Of a stretch of DNA of 64,000 nucleotides, positions 35,601 to 49,457 are shown piece after piece. Source of the DNA: Scleromitrula shiraiana (taxonomy: Eukaryota; Ascomycota; Leotiomycetes; Helotiales; Sclerotiniaceae); NCBI GenBank assembly GCA_028455995.1, contig JABELC010000007.1, positions 2,102,001 through 2,166,000 of the forward strand, written 5' to 3'. The position numbers and the translations under genes are program-made. How positions within the stretch are numbered: the first letter of the stretch is position 1; the number at the start of each line of letters is the position of its first letter. The notes below the pieces were generated by a model. That model was not told the DNA's origin and made no database searches. It saw only the letters and a program-made list of their open reading frames with translations.

Positions 35601-38600
35601 TTAAATAGAGTTTTAGATAAAGATATTGATAAATATATAAAAAATAAATTGGATTATAATAAAATATATATTTTATTTAAACTATTGTTAGAATACTAGA
35701 ACCTCGCTAATGTTTTTTTTAAAAAGTTAATAGATATTTTATTTAAATATATCGCTATAGATATTAATATTGATTTAAAATTTAGTTTTAAATCTTTTTA
35801 TAATAAAAATCGTTTTTTCATAATTAAAGAGTATAAAGTTATTCGCAAATATATTAATAATAATATGAAGAAAAGATTTATTAAAAAATCCATATTATTT
35901 ATAGTAATATTAATGTTTTTAATGAAAAAGCCTGGAAAAAGTATATAAATATATATCGATTATTATAATTTTAATAAAAATATAATTAAAAACCACTTCT
36001 CGATTTTTTTAATAAAGGATATATTTAAACGATTAAGTAAAGTAAAGGTCTTTATAAAGCTTAATATATTTATAATCTTCAATAAAGTTTGTTTGAAAAA
36101 AGAGAATAAGTGAAAAATTACATTTATTATTCAATATAAATTATATAAATATATAGTTATTTTTTTTGGTTTATATAATGCTTTAGCTTATTTTTAAGTC
36201 TTTATTAATAATTTTCTTTTTGATTTTTTTAATATTATTGTTTTTGTTTATTTTGATAATATCTTAATCTTTTTTATAAATAAATATAACTATAAAAACT
36301 ATATATGGAAAGTCTTAAAAAGATTTTGCAAAATAGACCTTCACCTTAATATCGATAAATACAAATTTAATATAATAAAAACAAAATATTTAGAATTAAT
36401 TATATTTAATAATAGAATCTTTATAAATTTAAGTAAGATTAAAGTTATCATTAACTAAAAAGCTTTAATTTGATTAAAAGAATTGCAAAACTTTTTTGAA
36501 GTTGTGAATTTTTATTAATAATTTATTAAAAAATATTTTAAAATAATAAGTCCATTAATAAACTTATTATAAAAAGATGTTCTTTAATATTGGTCCCTAA
36601 TTTGCTAGGAAATATTTGAAGAGTTAAAAATATTATTTATTTTTGCTCTAATATTTAAATATTATAATCTAGATTTTGAGATAGTTATAGAGATTGATAT
36701 TTTTAATTAGGTTTTTAAAAGTGTATTATTATAAAGATAATTTAATGGTGAATAGTATTTAATAGTCTATTTCTTATCTAAATATTTTCCATAAAAGTAT
36801 AATTACGATATCTATAATAAAAAGCTATTAACTATAATAAAAGCATTTAAGAAATAGAGGCTAAAACTAGAAAAAATAGATAGTTTTAATATTTTATCAA
36901 ACTATAAAAACTTTCAATATTTTATGACTATAAAGCAATTCAATATTTATTAAACACAATAAACCGAGTTTTTAAATAGATTCAATTTTCGCATCTATTA
37001 TTAATCCAATATAAAAATAACTAAATCAAATATATTGAACTAACCCTCTAAAAAGAAGCCAACTTCTAAAAATATAAATAACGATTATATAAATTAACGT
37101 TGATAAGTTCTATTATAACCCAATAAAATAGATTTATATATTTTAAACTTATTTAATTTAAATATAATCAAAAATTATCTTAAAAATCTTATTTTAAATA
37201 TCGAAATCCTAATCGATATAATCATTAATAAAATATATAAACAATCAAATATCGCTATATATATAATTTAAGTAATTCAATTAAAAAAATTATAAATATA
37301 GTTTTAAAAATTATTTAAATATTTATAATTAATTTTATTTATAGTTTGTTTTATATAAAAAAAAGGATTTATTATAAAGAATAATTATTCATCTTTCTAA
37401 ATAAGAAAATGATAATGTAAATTCTTTATCATAACCATTTTATTCTATTAGCAAGCCATCTAGATTATATAAAATATATTAAAATAATTTAATACTTTTA
37501 TATTTGAAAAAGCTTAATATAAAATATTATACATTTTATAAAGAATTATTATGCTTATTTATATTTAAAAGTTTCGTGTTTAACCCCCTAAAATTTATTG
37601 CATTTTTTAAAGATATTTTATTGCGTTTAGTTGGATATTATTATTAATTACGTTATATTTTTGCTAGAATATTAATATTATAGCATATTATATAAATACA
37701 TCTTAATAATTATTAACCATTTAACTAAAATACGTTATTTTATCTCTATTATTTCTTTAGATATTGTAGATTTAATAGATACTTTTATTTTTCAGATTTG
37801 GAATCTATATAATATCTTTAATATTATAACGAATAATTGAAAAACTTAATTTATATTAATGTTCTAAAAACAATTATATAAATAATTAAATATAACTTTA
37901 TTATCTAATTTTGTATTTTATCTATAAACAAATAGTTAATTAAAAAATTTAAATCAAATAATAAAAATATATTTATATAATTTTATTATTTTTCTACAAA
38001 ATAATTGGATTAATTAATTATTATTAACTAAATTTGCTTTAAATAACATTATATCCAAATCAATTTTAATATCATTATTTTTTACGAATTATAAATTCAA
38101 TCTTAAATTAAAAATAAAGCTGTCCTTTCTTCCACAACCAATATTTATAATATAAGAAAAGGAATATTTATCTATAAATATATTAATAATATATTTTCAA
38201 AAGATTATTGATTTTTTATAGAAATTTTTAATATTAATATATAAAATTCAATTTAAATATATTAACCATCAAAAAGTTAATTATCTAAAATATAAAATAA
38301 AGAATATAATTTTCTTAAATATAAAGAATATTTAAATTACTTATTTAACAATTAAATTTAATAATAAATATTATTTATATAAAATATTAACAATTTATTT
38401 TAATATATATTAATTAAAATTATTAAAAAAATCCTAAATATTTTTAATTTTTTATATATTATTTTTTATATTAATTTTAATAAACTTTTTCTTTAAATAA
38501 TTTATTATTAATAAATTTTTTAATTCTAAACATAAAAATAATAATATTTTTCTAAAAAAAAAATAATATAGTAAATAATTATATTAAATAAAAATTCAAA

Positions 38601-39255
38601 AAAATATTGAATATTAAAAAATTAAAAAATAAAATATACTTTTTTAAAATTTAATAAAAGAATCATAATTTGATATTTATTTAAAAAGATTATATATAAA
38701 AATATAAAAACCAATTACACGATTTTTATAAACAATTTAAAAATATATCAAAATATAAACTAGTTTGATTTACAAAATAAAAGTTTTTAAAAACCAAAAT
38801 AAAAGATATATACAATTATCTAATTTTGAGTTATTATAAAAATTTGTATTTAATAAATAATTTAATTTTAAGCTAATATAAGCATTATATAAAATTAAAT
38901 ATAAAATATATTTCTCTTATTTAACAAATATAATCAAAAAATATTAAAAATATTTATTTTATAAATAAAGTTTTATAATAGAATATAGTGTATAAATTAT
39001 ATTAAATTAAGTTAAAGTGCATAAAAGTATATGAAAGTATATAAAGATATAAAAAAGCATATAAAAGTATATGAAAGTATATAATAATAATATAATATTA
39101 TTATAAAAATAATATTGATATTTATTTAATATTTATTTTTATTTATTTTTTTTTTTTTATATAAAAATTATTTTATTTTAATCTAGTTTTTGAAGTATTG
39201 CCATTTTATTTACCCATTTTTAATTAGCTAAAATATACAATTTAAAAATAACAAC

Positions 39256-39385
39256 TATTATAATTTTAAAATTTTATATAAATATAGCCTTAAGTTATAA
39301 AGTCAAAACTACTTTTATATAGTTGGCTTTCTTTAGCTAGTTTAGACTTAGTTCCTTATGAATCAACAACTTTACTACCTTGACA
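39256..39385 (+). repeat. 3' LTR of the Ty3-type element
   Basis: Aligns without gaps to the 5' LTR over 130 bp. In the first 27 positions every difference is C to T or G to A in this copy; near the end the direction reverses, and this copy keeps CCTTGACA. Its decay was therefore patchy and purely transitional. Confidence 0.85.
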
Positions 39386-39811
39386 TGCTTGATGCTTATA
39401 AATATTATATATACTCTTTTTAACTTTATTATATTATATTTTTTATATATTTTTAATATATATAATATTTATATCAAATAAAAATGTGTTTTTTATATAT
39501 TCATATATATTTTTATTATTTTCTAATATAATGATTTATTCAATTTAAATCAAATTAAAAATATCGTATTTTTATATGATTTTTACTTTATATTTCATTA
39601 AATATTATAAATTTTCAAATTATTATTTAATCTTCATATATTAGTAGCAAATACTTCAATAAAAAAATAATTCAAATTTAAAATTTTAAATAATTTTATA
39701 AATAATTGATCGATTTATTTATGTTAATGCAAGAGATGATTTATATAAAATCATTGATTTTGAGGGTTTTTTGGTAATTTGCGCGTGCTTCAATTTTAAT
39801 TTAACCGAGTA

Positions 39812-40736
39812 GATATTATACTAATTAAAATAAAAATAATTTTTATAAAACTTTATTAATTAATTAATAAAATTATATAATAAATATATAAGATTCTATA
39901 AAACAAACTATAATTATTTGATTTTATAAAAAAACAAATACTATAAATAATAATAAAGATTATAAATAATTTATTAAGCCTTAATAAATTAATTTTAATA
40001 TTTTTAATATTTAATATATTTATATATGAAGAAAAACCGGATTTATTAATAAAAATTATTATTGATTAAATGATGAAATTATAAAAAACAAATAATAAGA
40101 TTTATAAATATAAAGCGATTTAATTAATAAAAAATATATTTTAAAAACAAAATAAAATATTTATATATATAATATATAATTTGAAATATATTTAAAAATT
40201 TTAATATATAAAGAAACTATTAAAATAAAAAAGAATAAATAAATAAACTTTTATATTTTTGAATTAATAAAAAATAAAAATTATAAAATTAATATAAATA
40301 ACTATATTATAACAATATAATTAATATTAATTTATTTATATTATAAAGGATTTATTGATTTAATATTAATATTATCAATAATATATATAAAAAATTATAT
40401 ATTATTTATATTTATAAACGATAATAATAATTAATTAATTATTTAAAAAACATCAAAAACAACAATATTGAAATTATTTGAATTGACAATTCACAAACGC
40501 GGTAAATTAAAAAAAAATCAAAATTCTAATATTTTATTATTAGTGATGATTTAATCTCATTAATATATTTAATAAAATATATAATAAAAAATATAATTTA
40601 AATTTTATATAAAAAATAAAGATTTGAAAGAAATATTATTAAATATTATAGTATTATTAAATGATAAATATATTATATATTTCATTGATGTTTTTTTTAT
40701 TAATAACTTAATTTTCTTTATTAAACAAACTAAATA
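39812..40736. other. AT-rich sequence between fold-back copies
   Basis: AT-rich, with no frame or repeat recognised apart from the flanking TA at 40735-40736. Confidence 0.5.
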
Positions 40737-41723
40737 CTCGGTTAAATTAAAATTGAAGCACGCGCCAATTGCCGAAAAACCCTCAAAATCGATGATTTTA
40801 TACAAATCACCTCTTACACCAACGTAAATAAATCAATCAATTATTTATAAAATTATTTAAAATTTTAAATAAAAATTATGTTTATATTGAAGTATTCATT
40901 ATTAGTATATAAAGATTAAATCATGATTTTAAAATTTATAATATTTAATTAAATATGAAGTAAAAATTATATAAAAATACGATATTTTTAACTTGATTTA
41001 AATTAAGTAATTTACTATATTAAAAAATAATGAATATATATATAAATTTATAAAAAAAAAGTTTTTATTTGATATAAATATTATATATATTAAAAATATA
41101 TAAAAGATATAATATAATAAAATTAAAAAGAATATATATAGTATTTATAAGCACCAAAAAACATTAAACATCACTATAACTTCGATTTTTAAAAATCATC
41201 AAAATCACTTCAAATTTTTATATATAATAATTTATATCTTTATAATTATTATATTAAAATATTATTTAATATAATTTTGATTTGAATAAATTATTCAGAT
41301 TTTTAAAGATTTTAAAGATTTTAAAATACTCTTATAATTTCGATTTTTTAAAAACACTATATTAAATTTTAATATATAATATTTATATTAAATAAAAGCT
41401 TTTCTTTTATATATTCATGTATATCTTCATTATTTCTTAATATAGTAATTTGCTTGATTTAGACTAAGTTAAAAATGTAGTATATTAGTATGATTTTTGC
41501 TTTATATTGAATTAAATATTATAAATTTTAAAATCATTATTTAATCTTTAAATTTTAATAATAAGTATTTAAATATAAAAATAATCTATATTTAATATTT
41601 TAAGTAATTCTATAGATAATTAATTGATTTATTTACATCGGCGCAAGAGGTGATTTATATAAAATCGTCGATTTTAAAGCGATTCGCTTATTTTGCGCGT
41701 GCTTCAATTTTAATTTGACCGAG
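40737..41723 (-). mobile_element. Fold-back MITE-like element, copy 3 (inverted)
   Basis: 987 bp flanked by TA. The left end has CCAATTGCCG and the right end GCGATTCGC, the reverse order of copies 1 and 2, so this copy is on the minus strand. Internal inverted arms of about 400 bp are recognisable. No coding capacity. Confidence 0.85.
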
Positions 41724-41725
41724 TA

Positions 41726-43690
41726 TAACAAAAAAAATAAGCAGAATATATATAAAATCAAAAAAAAAGAACTAAATCGATTAATGAAAATTAGTATATT
41801 TAAAATAATAAAATAAAAAAGAATTTTGATAAAAATAAAAATTTTTAAATATAAATAAATTAAGAAATTTAAATATCTAAATATAGAAAATGTATATAAA
41901 GAATTAAGATTTATTATATAAAGTTTTAATAATACAAAAAAATATATTATATTTACATAATTTTTAATTATATAATATTTAATTCATTAATTAATATTAA
42001 TAATTATAATTATTATAATAATAATAATAATAAAAAATAATAATATATTTAATATTTATTTATACAATATTATTTAAATATATATATAAATAAATTCAAA
42101 ACTTATATATTTTATCTTTATATATATAATTTTAGAAATAGAATATTTATTAGAAATTATATTTTATACAATATAATTATTATATAAAATTCTAAAAATA
42201 GAAAATTATTAATTTAATATATATTTAAATTATTATATTATAAAATTTAATAATATTAATATACAATCTTTATTTATTATATATATAAAAATAAAGATTT
42301 AAAATTATAATAATATAAATAAATATTATTTTAATTTCTATTGATAAATAATTTATTTATAAAAAGAAATATTATTTAAAAAAAATTAAATTTTTATATA
42401 AAAAATAAAAAGAATTAATTAAAATATATTTATTTAAATTTAATAATAATTTAATATTATAAAAAGATTTAATAATTATAATAAACTAAAAATTTCAATA
42501 TAAAAATCTAAAATAAATTAAGAATATTAATATTAATATATATAAAATATATATTAAACTTTAAAGAAATATATTATTAAAAAAATAATATATTATATAA
42601 TATATTTATAGTATTTATATTATAACTTATTATTAATTTAAAACTTTATTTAATTTAATATAAATTATATAAAATATTAAATTAAATAATAAAGATATAA
42701 AAATATTTCATAAATATATATAATAATAAAAAACTTTTTATAAAAGAATTTTGATTTATATTATTTTATCTTGATATTTTATATATATATATTTATTTAT
42801 ATTTTATATATTAATAATTTTAATTTATTATTTAAAATTGAATATATTATTATATTAATAAATAAAAATAAAAATATAGATATTATATATTAATTTTTAA
42901 TTAAATACAAATATATTTTTAAAATATATTGATATTAGAACTTTATATAATAGTTTTTGATTTTGATATTATAATTATTATTAAAAATATAATTAATAAG
43001 ATTTTTAATAATTATGTTTTATTATTAATTATTTATATTGATTTATATTTTTTATTTTAATTATTAATTAAATTTAAAAAAATAATTAAAAAATAATTTA
43101 TAATTAATATTATAGTATTATATTAATTATATAAATATAAAAGGATTATGGAAATACGATGAATTAATGATAATAATAATTTAGTAGATATAATAATGAA
43201 GGCAAGATTTTGTTTAATATTAAAAAAAAAGATTATGGATATATAATAAACATAATAATAAAAACCAAATTATATTTAATATTAAAGAAATTTATCGGTA
43301 TGAATAAAATATCAATAAAAATCAATAAATAGATTGAATATAAAAAAGGATTTTTATTTTTTTTATTTTTTTTCTTTTAAAAAATGATTAAATAATAATT
43401 AATATTATTTATTTAATTTATATATAATCATTATAATCATTATAAAATAAAATAATAAGATATATAATATAAAGAATAATGATAATATAGAATAATTATA
43501 TTATATAATTTAAATAATATTTATTCTAATCTAATATTTAAATATTATATTTTATATAAATAAATTATGAAAATATTAAAAAAACTAAAAACTAAAAAAA
43601 ATCTATTCTTCTTTTATTTTATATAAATAATTTATAATTTTTAGAAAATTCAACTTTTTATATATATTATATTAAATTTTCAAAAAATTG
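41726..43690. other. AT-rich sequence, no feature recognised
   Basis: Extremely A/T-rich with long runs such as AATAATAATAATAA near 42020. Nothing coding or repeated could be assigned. Confidence 0.5.
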
Positions 43691-43858
43691 TTAATATTTA
43701 TATAATTAAATATATGATTTTATATTATATATCTATTAAAGAAATATATAATTTCGATAGTGTATAATATTTTTCTTGATTTTCTTAAATATATTAATAT
43801 AATATAAAAGAATATCTATTTTGTATAGTTCTTTACTCTCGGAGTCATATAAACAGTA
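43690..43858 (+). mobile_element. Decayed LTR of the solo-LTR family
   Basis: Its second half matches the solo LTR at 28936-29096 (GTATAGTTC, then CGGAGTCATA and AAACAGTAAT). The first half is RIP-decayed. Confidence 0.6.
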
Positions 43859-43859
43859 A

Positions 43860-46800
43860 TGATTTTATTTTAAAAGAAATAAATATAAAGTCATAATTGA
43901 AGTTATCAATTTGTTATTAAATATGTTTATTAAGAATATTTATATTGTTTTTAATTAAATTAATAATTTAAATTATATATAATAGATCAAATAATACTTT
44001 TAGTTAGTAAATATTTATAATATATATATTATAGATTTATTAAATAATATATTGTTTTTTTGAAATAGTATTTTTTTTTATTTTTATATATGATTTAAAA
44101 TCGATAAAAAAATGTTTTACAAAATAAAGCTTATTATATTATTGTTTTTAAGTAAATATAATTATATTATTTTTATCGATTTGAATCAAAGTATCATTAA
44201 ATTCAAAAAGAATATTAATTATTAATTATTTTTATATTTTTTAAAAAAAATCTTTTTTCTTAATTTAAGTTTTTTTTTATCTATAAATTATTTATTAATA
44301 AAAATAAAGGTATTATTGGTCTATAATCTAATTATATTTAATTTCTTATTTTTATTAATATAAAATAAATAATTATCAAATAAGAAAAGAATCATTTCGA
44401 AAGCTTTTATAAAATGTTTATAATATATAAAATATTAATGATTTCTAAATTTTATAATATTATAAAATGGATATATAATCTTAAAAATTGTATTTAATAA
44501 AAAGTTTATTTTTAATAAGAATTTAATATAAAATATATAAATTAAAAATACTTTTGATTGAATATATATTTATAATATATTATAAAGATATAATTGAATA
44601 TATCGATATATATTTTATAATTAATTTATTAAATAATAAAAGATTTTATTAAAATTGTTTTTTCATTTTTATTATTATATTTTTGAATTATTAACTTAGA
44701 CTTTGTGAATATTTTTAATATATTTTCATTTTTGATAATATTAACAAATTTATTACAAAAATTTTAAATGTTTTTTGATATATTGCTTTTTTAAATAATT
44801 TTAAATATATTTCTTTTTCAATAAATCGTTAATTTCTTTTTTATAAAATAAATGAAATTAATTTATAATCAATACGAAATCTATAATAATATATATATTA
44901 AAAATATTTTCAATAATATATTTATTCTTATTATTACTATCAAAATATATTTGATTTTACTTCAAAGTTTATTTTTAATAAAAGATTTTAATCATCAATT
45001 TTAAATACAAGATTGAAATAGAAACTAAATTAAAAATAAATTTCGTATTTAATATATAAATGCTTCTTTTTAATTGATATAATATTTCTAAATTATTCAT
45101 AAAACTTTTATTATTAATTACATTTAAAATAAGATTTCTTATCAATAAAAAATCGATTATATTATTGAATAGTTTATTAAATTTTTTAAATCTTTTTTAT
45201 ATAGTTTTATTAAAATGTTTTTAAATTCTTTATCAAAATTATTTATTTTAATTATATATATTTAATCTTCCATTCTAATAAATTCATATAATTCATTTTA
45301 GATATCTTTTTTTAATAAACAAGAATCAAGAATCTAAATTCAAAATCGTATAAATAAAATATAAATAATCTATTATATTAATATATTCTTTTTGTATTTT
45401 CTCTATTATTTTATTAATTATAATAGTATATTATAAAATAAATAAAATAGAAAAATGAAAAAATATTAGATAAAAAAATATATTAAATATTAGAAAAATA
45501 AAGATAAACCATTTAAATTAATAATATTATTAATAGTTTTAATAATTATTTATAATCTTATATCTTTATTAATTCTTTTAACATTTTCAAATTCCTTAAT
45601 AATAATTATATATATTTATTGAATTATTATATAATAATATTTGATTATTTTAATAAAAAATAGATTTTAATAAATATATATTTAATTTCGATTATAATTA
45701 TATAAATATTATTGATAAAGTCCTTTTTGATAAAATAAATTTTTTAATTATGAATAATTAATTTAAAAAAATCATTATAAATATCAATCTATATAAAATA
45801 AAATGTATTTTATATTATCATTATTAATAAATCTTTAATAAAATATATAATATTAAATTAAATTATTTTATTAATAATATATAATTTAGAATTATTATCA
45901 ATATATATTATATTAATTATAATAATAAAATTAAATTCAATATTATTATAGAATTTGAATTTGAATATTTTAGACTTTTTATTATAAAATTAATATTCTT
46001 TATAGTATTTTATAAGTTATTTTGATTATTTGTAATTGAATTTATCTTTATAATTAATATAATTAAATAAATTATATAATTTTTCAATAAAACAATATTT
46101 TATTCATTTATAAATATAGTATAATTTAATTTTAAATAAATAGTATTTTTTATTTATATTCATTGATTCTATCATAAATTTTTAGAATTCTTAAAAAAGA
46201 ATTAATTAATTAATAAATATATATTCATAATATTTGATAATTTTCTATATTTTATTATTAATATATTGAAATTCGTTTTTAATACTATTGAATAAGATTT
46301 GAATATAATCTATATCTACAAAATTTAATAAAAATGAAATATTGATATTAATTATATTAATTAAATTAATAATTGAGATAATTCTGATAAAAAGAGTATT
46401 ACTAAAACTAAATTCAAAATTTATAGTTAAATTTAGAGTTTTTATATTGATTCGAATGAGTTTTTATAATACTAAAAATTGTTTATAATTAATAATTAAT
46501 CGCTTTATCATTATATCGATAAATTTATATTTATTATAATGTTTAATTTGTAAATAAATCTTAAATTCTTAATTAGTTTTATTAATATAAATATATAAAA
46601 TAACTAAATTATTAAGTTTTATAGTAAAATTATTGCAATTATTATCTATAATAATATAAAAATCGTATAAAATAATAAATACTTCAATATCATTATTATC
46701 ATCATTATTATTAAAATATAGTTTTAATTAAAATGCTTCAATTTCTTTAATTATATAAATAAAATCATTATTATCATTATATTTATCTTAAATATATTAA

Positions 46801-47150
46801 TTATCATTTTTACTAAAATCTTATATACTTTTAAAATCAAATCTCAACTTCATTTTTTAATTAAATTCTTTTCTTATAGTAATTTGTTTTTTAAAAATAT
46901 ATCTAATTAATTAATATTCGTTTTTTTATAAATATAATATACTTTTTATTTTTGATTATAATGATTATTATTAAATTAAAAAATTTGATTATTAAAATAT
47001 AAATTTCTATTTTGAAATTATGAATTACTATTGTTTTAATTATTTTCTTAAAATTATTGATTATTAAAATTTTATTCAATTATATTATTGTTTTCTTTTT
47101 TAAAAAATAATTTGTTTTTGAATTTGATTTTTATAATTTTTTATATTATA
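43860..47150 (-). mobile_element. Second Ty1/copia-like remnant, RIP-degraded
   Basis: 43860-45000 is a degraded duplicate of the pol segment at 24.9-26.3 kb (shared GATTTATTAAATAATA and the reverse-transcriptase stretch). On the minus strand, at about 46850-47150, an Asn/Gln-rich stretch is followed by a decayed sequence similar to the CxxCxxxGCWSTxH-type knuckle of fungal copia gag proteins. If correct, gag lies to the right and pol to the left, as expected for a minus-strand element. The gag reading is weak. Confidence 0.45.
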
Positions 47151-49109
47151 TTAAATATATAAATCTTTATAATTAAAACGATGAATATTTTAAATAAAAT
47201 TAAGTATTTTTAAAAATATATTAAATAATCCTAATAAATTATAAAAAGTTTTATTATATAAATCAAATTATTATATATTCTTAATAATAAATCAAATTTT
47301 TTAATATATATTTTAATAAATAAAATTTTATATAATTATTTAATGGAATTCAATAAATTATTTATAATAATAATATAAAAAATAATTTTAAATTAATTAT
47401 TATATAAATTATATTTTTATTTTTTATCTTTAAATATCTTCTAAAGTTTTTTAATAATTATTTTCTAATTGATATTTGAATTTCTACATTTAATAATATT
47501 ATAATAATATTTTTGAATATTTTTATATAATATAAATAAAATATTAAAATATTAATATTATTTAAATAAATTGAATTGTTTATAATTATTTTTATAAAGA
47601 ATTATTTTATATTTAATATTATTTATTTAATTATTATATTTATTATTATTTAATAAATACTATTTTTTACAACTTTTAAATTATTTATTAAAATTAAATA
47701 AAATAAAATCAATCTCAAAATTATCAAAATCTAAATAATCAAAAAGTTTATTCTCGAAATCAAAATTGAAATTATCATTACTATCGTTTTTTTTTTTCAA
47801 TAAACATTAATTTAGATTTAGATTTCTTGAAATTAAATAAATTCTTTAAATCTTTAAATAGTTTCTTAAATATCGTCTATTTTTTTTATTTGTCTTTTTT
47901 AATTTTTTTGTCTTTATTTTCACCTTTTCTTTATTTATAATCTTTATTTAAATCAATAATAAAGTTTTTTTATTTTTTTTCTTCAAGTTATTGAGTTTTT
48001 TGATTAATGTAATAAAGATATTTAATTATATATTAAATTATATATTATAAATCATTGTTTTTATTATTTTTAAAGTTTATTTAAATAAAGTCTTAAAGAT
48101 AAATATAAAAACTAGATTAATATTAATATCAAGGTTAAAAAAATATTAATATTAAGTTTTTATAGAAGTCATTTAAAAAATCATAAAGTAAAGAAGTTTT
48201 TTTTAGATTATAATAAAATGTTTCAAAATCTAATTTATAAAAACATTTTTGAATATTTATAAAATATTATTATTAGAAATATAATAATAAATATATTTCA
48301 AAATATTAAATCAAATATATAATAAAAAAGTTTTATTTTTAAAATTATTTTTAAAATTAAATTTATTTTCAAATACTTTATCAAATTTATTGTATTTTTT
48401 AAAATTTTAATTAAAAAAAAAGTAGTTTAAAAAAAGACATTCTTTTTTATCATATTGATTCTAAAAAAGAAATTAAATAAAAATATTTATATAAATAATT
48501 AGAAAAAAATATTGTATTCTAACAAAGAGGATGAATTCTTTATCATTATACAAGGGGGGGGAGGGGGTAGGTTTTTGTGAAATAATAAAAGTTTGTTTGT
48601 TTGTTTTGAGGGATATTAAGAATATTAAGGATATTATAAATTCTTAAAAATCTTATTAATTTAGAAATAATAATATCTTCAGATAAAATCAGAGTTTTTC
48701 GATATAATTTTTATAGATCTAAAAATATAATAAATATGAAAAAAGAATAAAAAAATAAAAATAAAAAAAGAATAAAAAAAAAATCTTGTTATTGTTAAAA
48801 GTAATTCTCGAGAATAAAGAATTTAAGGATAATATAGAAGTCGTTAGAAATTATTTTAAAATAATAAAAATCGAGGAGTTAAGAAATTAAATTTAAAAAA
48901 GTCGAGCTAAAATCGTGTATAATAAATACAGAAACTTGTAATATTATTTTAACATTTATATATTCTATTTTAACACTATATATTGTTTTTGATCAAAATA
49001 TCTTATTAATATTTCAAGTTTAATTCTAGTTTTTTTAAAAGTATTTTATTATTATAATATGACTTTAATATTTATAATATTTAATTTATATAATATTAAT
49101 TAATATGAT
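47151..49109. other. AT-rich sequence, no gene
   Basis: AT-rich, with purine runs at 48730-48800 and a G-rich spot at 48556-48572 (GGGGGGGGAGGGGG). Nothing further recognised. Confidence 0.5.
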
Positions 49110-49264
49110 TTTATTATAAATAAAATAATATAATATAATATTATATTTTATTAATATAGTTTTTTTATTATTGATTTATTTATAATATAGATTTACAAGT
49201 CGTATATATGTACGACTGTGATCACGTGTTGTCACGTGCTACTATGTGATTTATATCACAATAT
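49110..49264. repeat. LTR-like segment shared with 24.0-24.15 kb
   Basis: Contains CGTATATATGTACGACTGTG and TGTTGTCACGTGCTACTATG, matching 24000-24150. It ends directly against copy C of the gene-bearing repeat. Confidence 0.65.
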
Positions 49265-49457
49265 ATATAATAAAATTAATAACAATACTCTTTTTTTTAT
49301 ATTTAAACTATTAATAAAAATCGATCGCTATTTATAACAAATACTTAAAAACATTCTAAATCAAAAGCGTCGCACAAACAATGATCAAATAATGACCAAA
49401 CAATGACTAAACACCTAATTCAAGCAAGCCATACAAATATCCTTCAAGTTATCCAAA

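Larger units (their letters stand above)
32486..39385 (+). mobile_element. Ty3-type LTR retrotransposon, RIP-inactivated
   Basis: 6900 bp, with 130-bp LTRs and a 5-bp target duplication TGCTT (32481-32485 and 39386-39390). Remains in plus-strand order: a CCHC zinc knuckle near 34050 in which cysteines have become tyrosine (YYGKDGYYIKEC); reverse transcriptase at about 35940-36440 (IDYYNFN, then VYFDNILIFF at the YxDD site); RNase H-like sequence at about 36640-36830; and integrase at about 37430-37900, with LTKIRYF in the catalytic core. Order RT-RNase H-integrase places it with Ty3-type elements. There are stops throughout, so it is not active. Confidence 0.85.
31928..39809 (+). mobile_element. 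Fold-back element, copy 2, split by a Ty3-type retrotransposon
   Basis: Left end CTCGATCAAATTAAAATTG at 31928 and right end TTAACCGAG at 39809, each flanked by TA. Removing the inserted element (32486-39385 plus one 5-bp target duplicate) leaves about 977 bp, the same length as copies 1 and 3. The order of insertion is therefore clear: the fold-back element first, the retrotransposon later. Confidence 0.85.
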
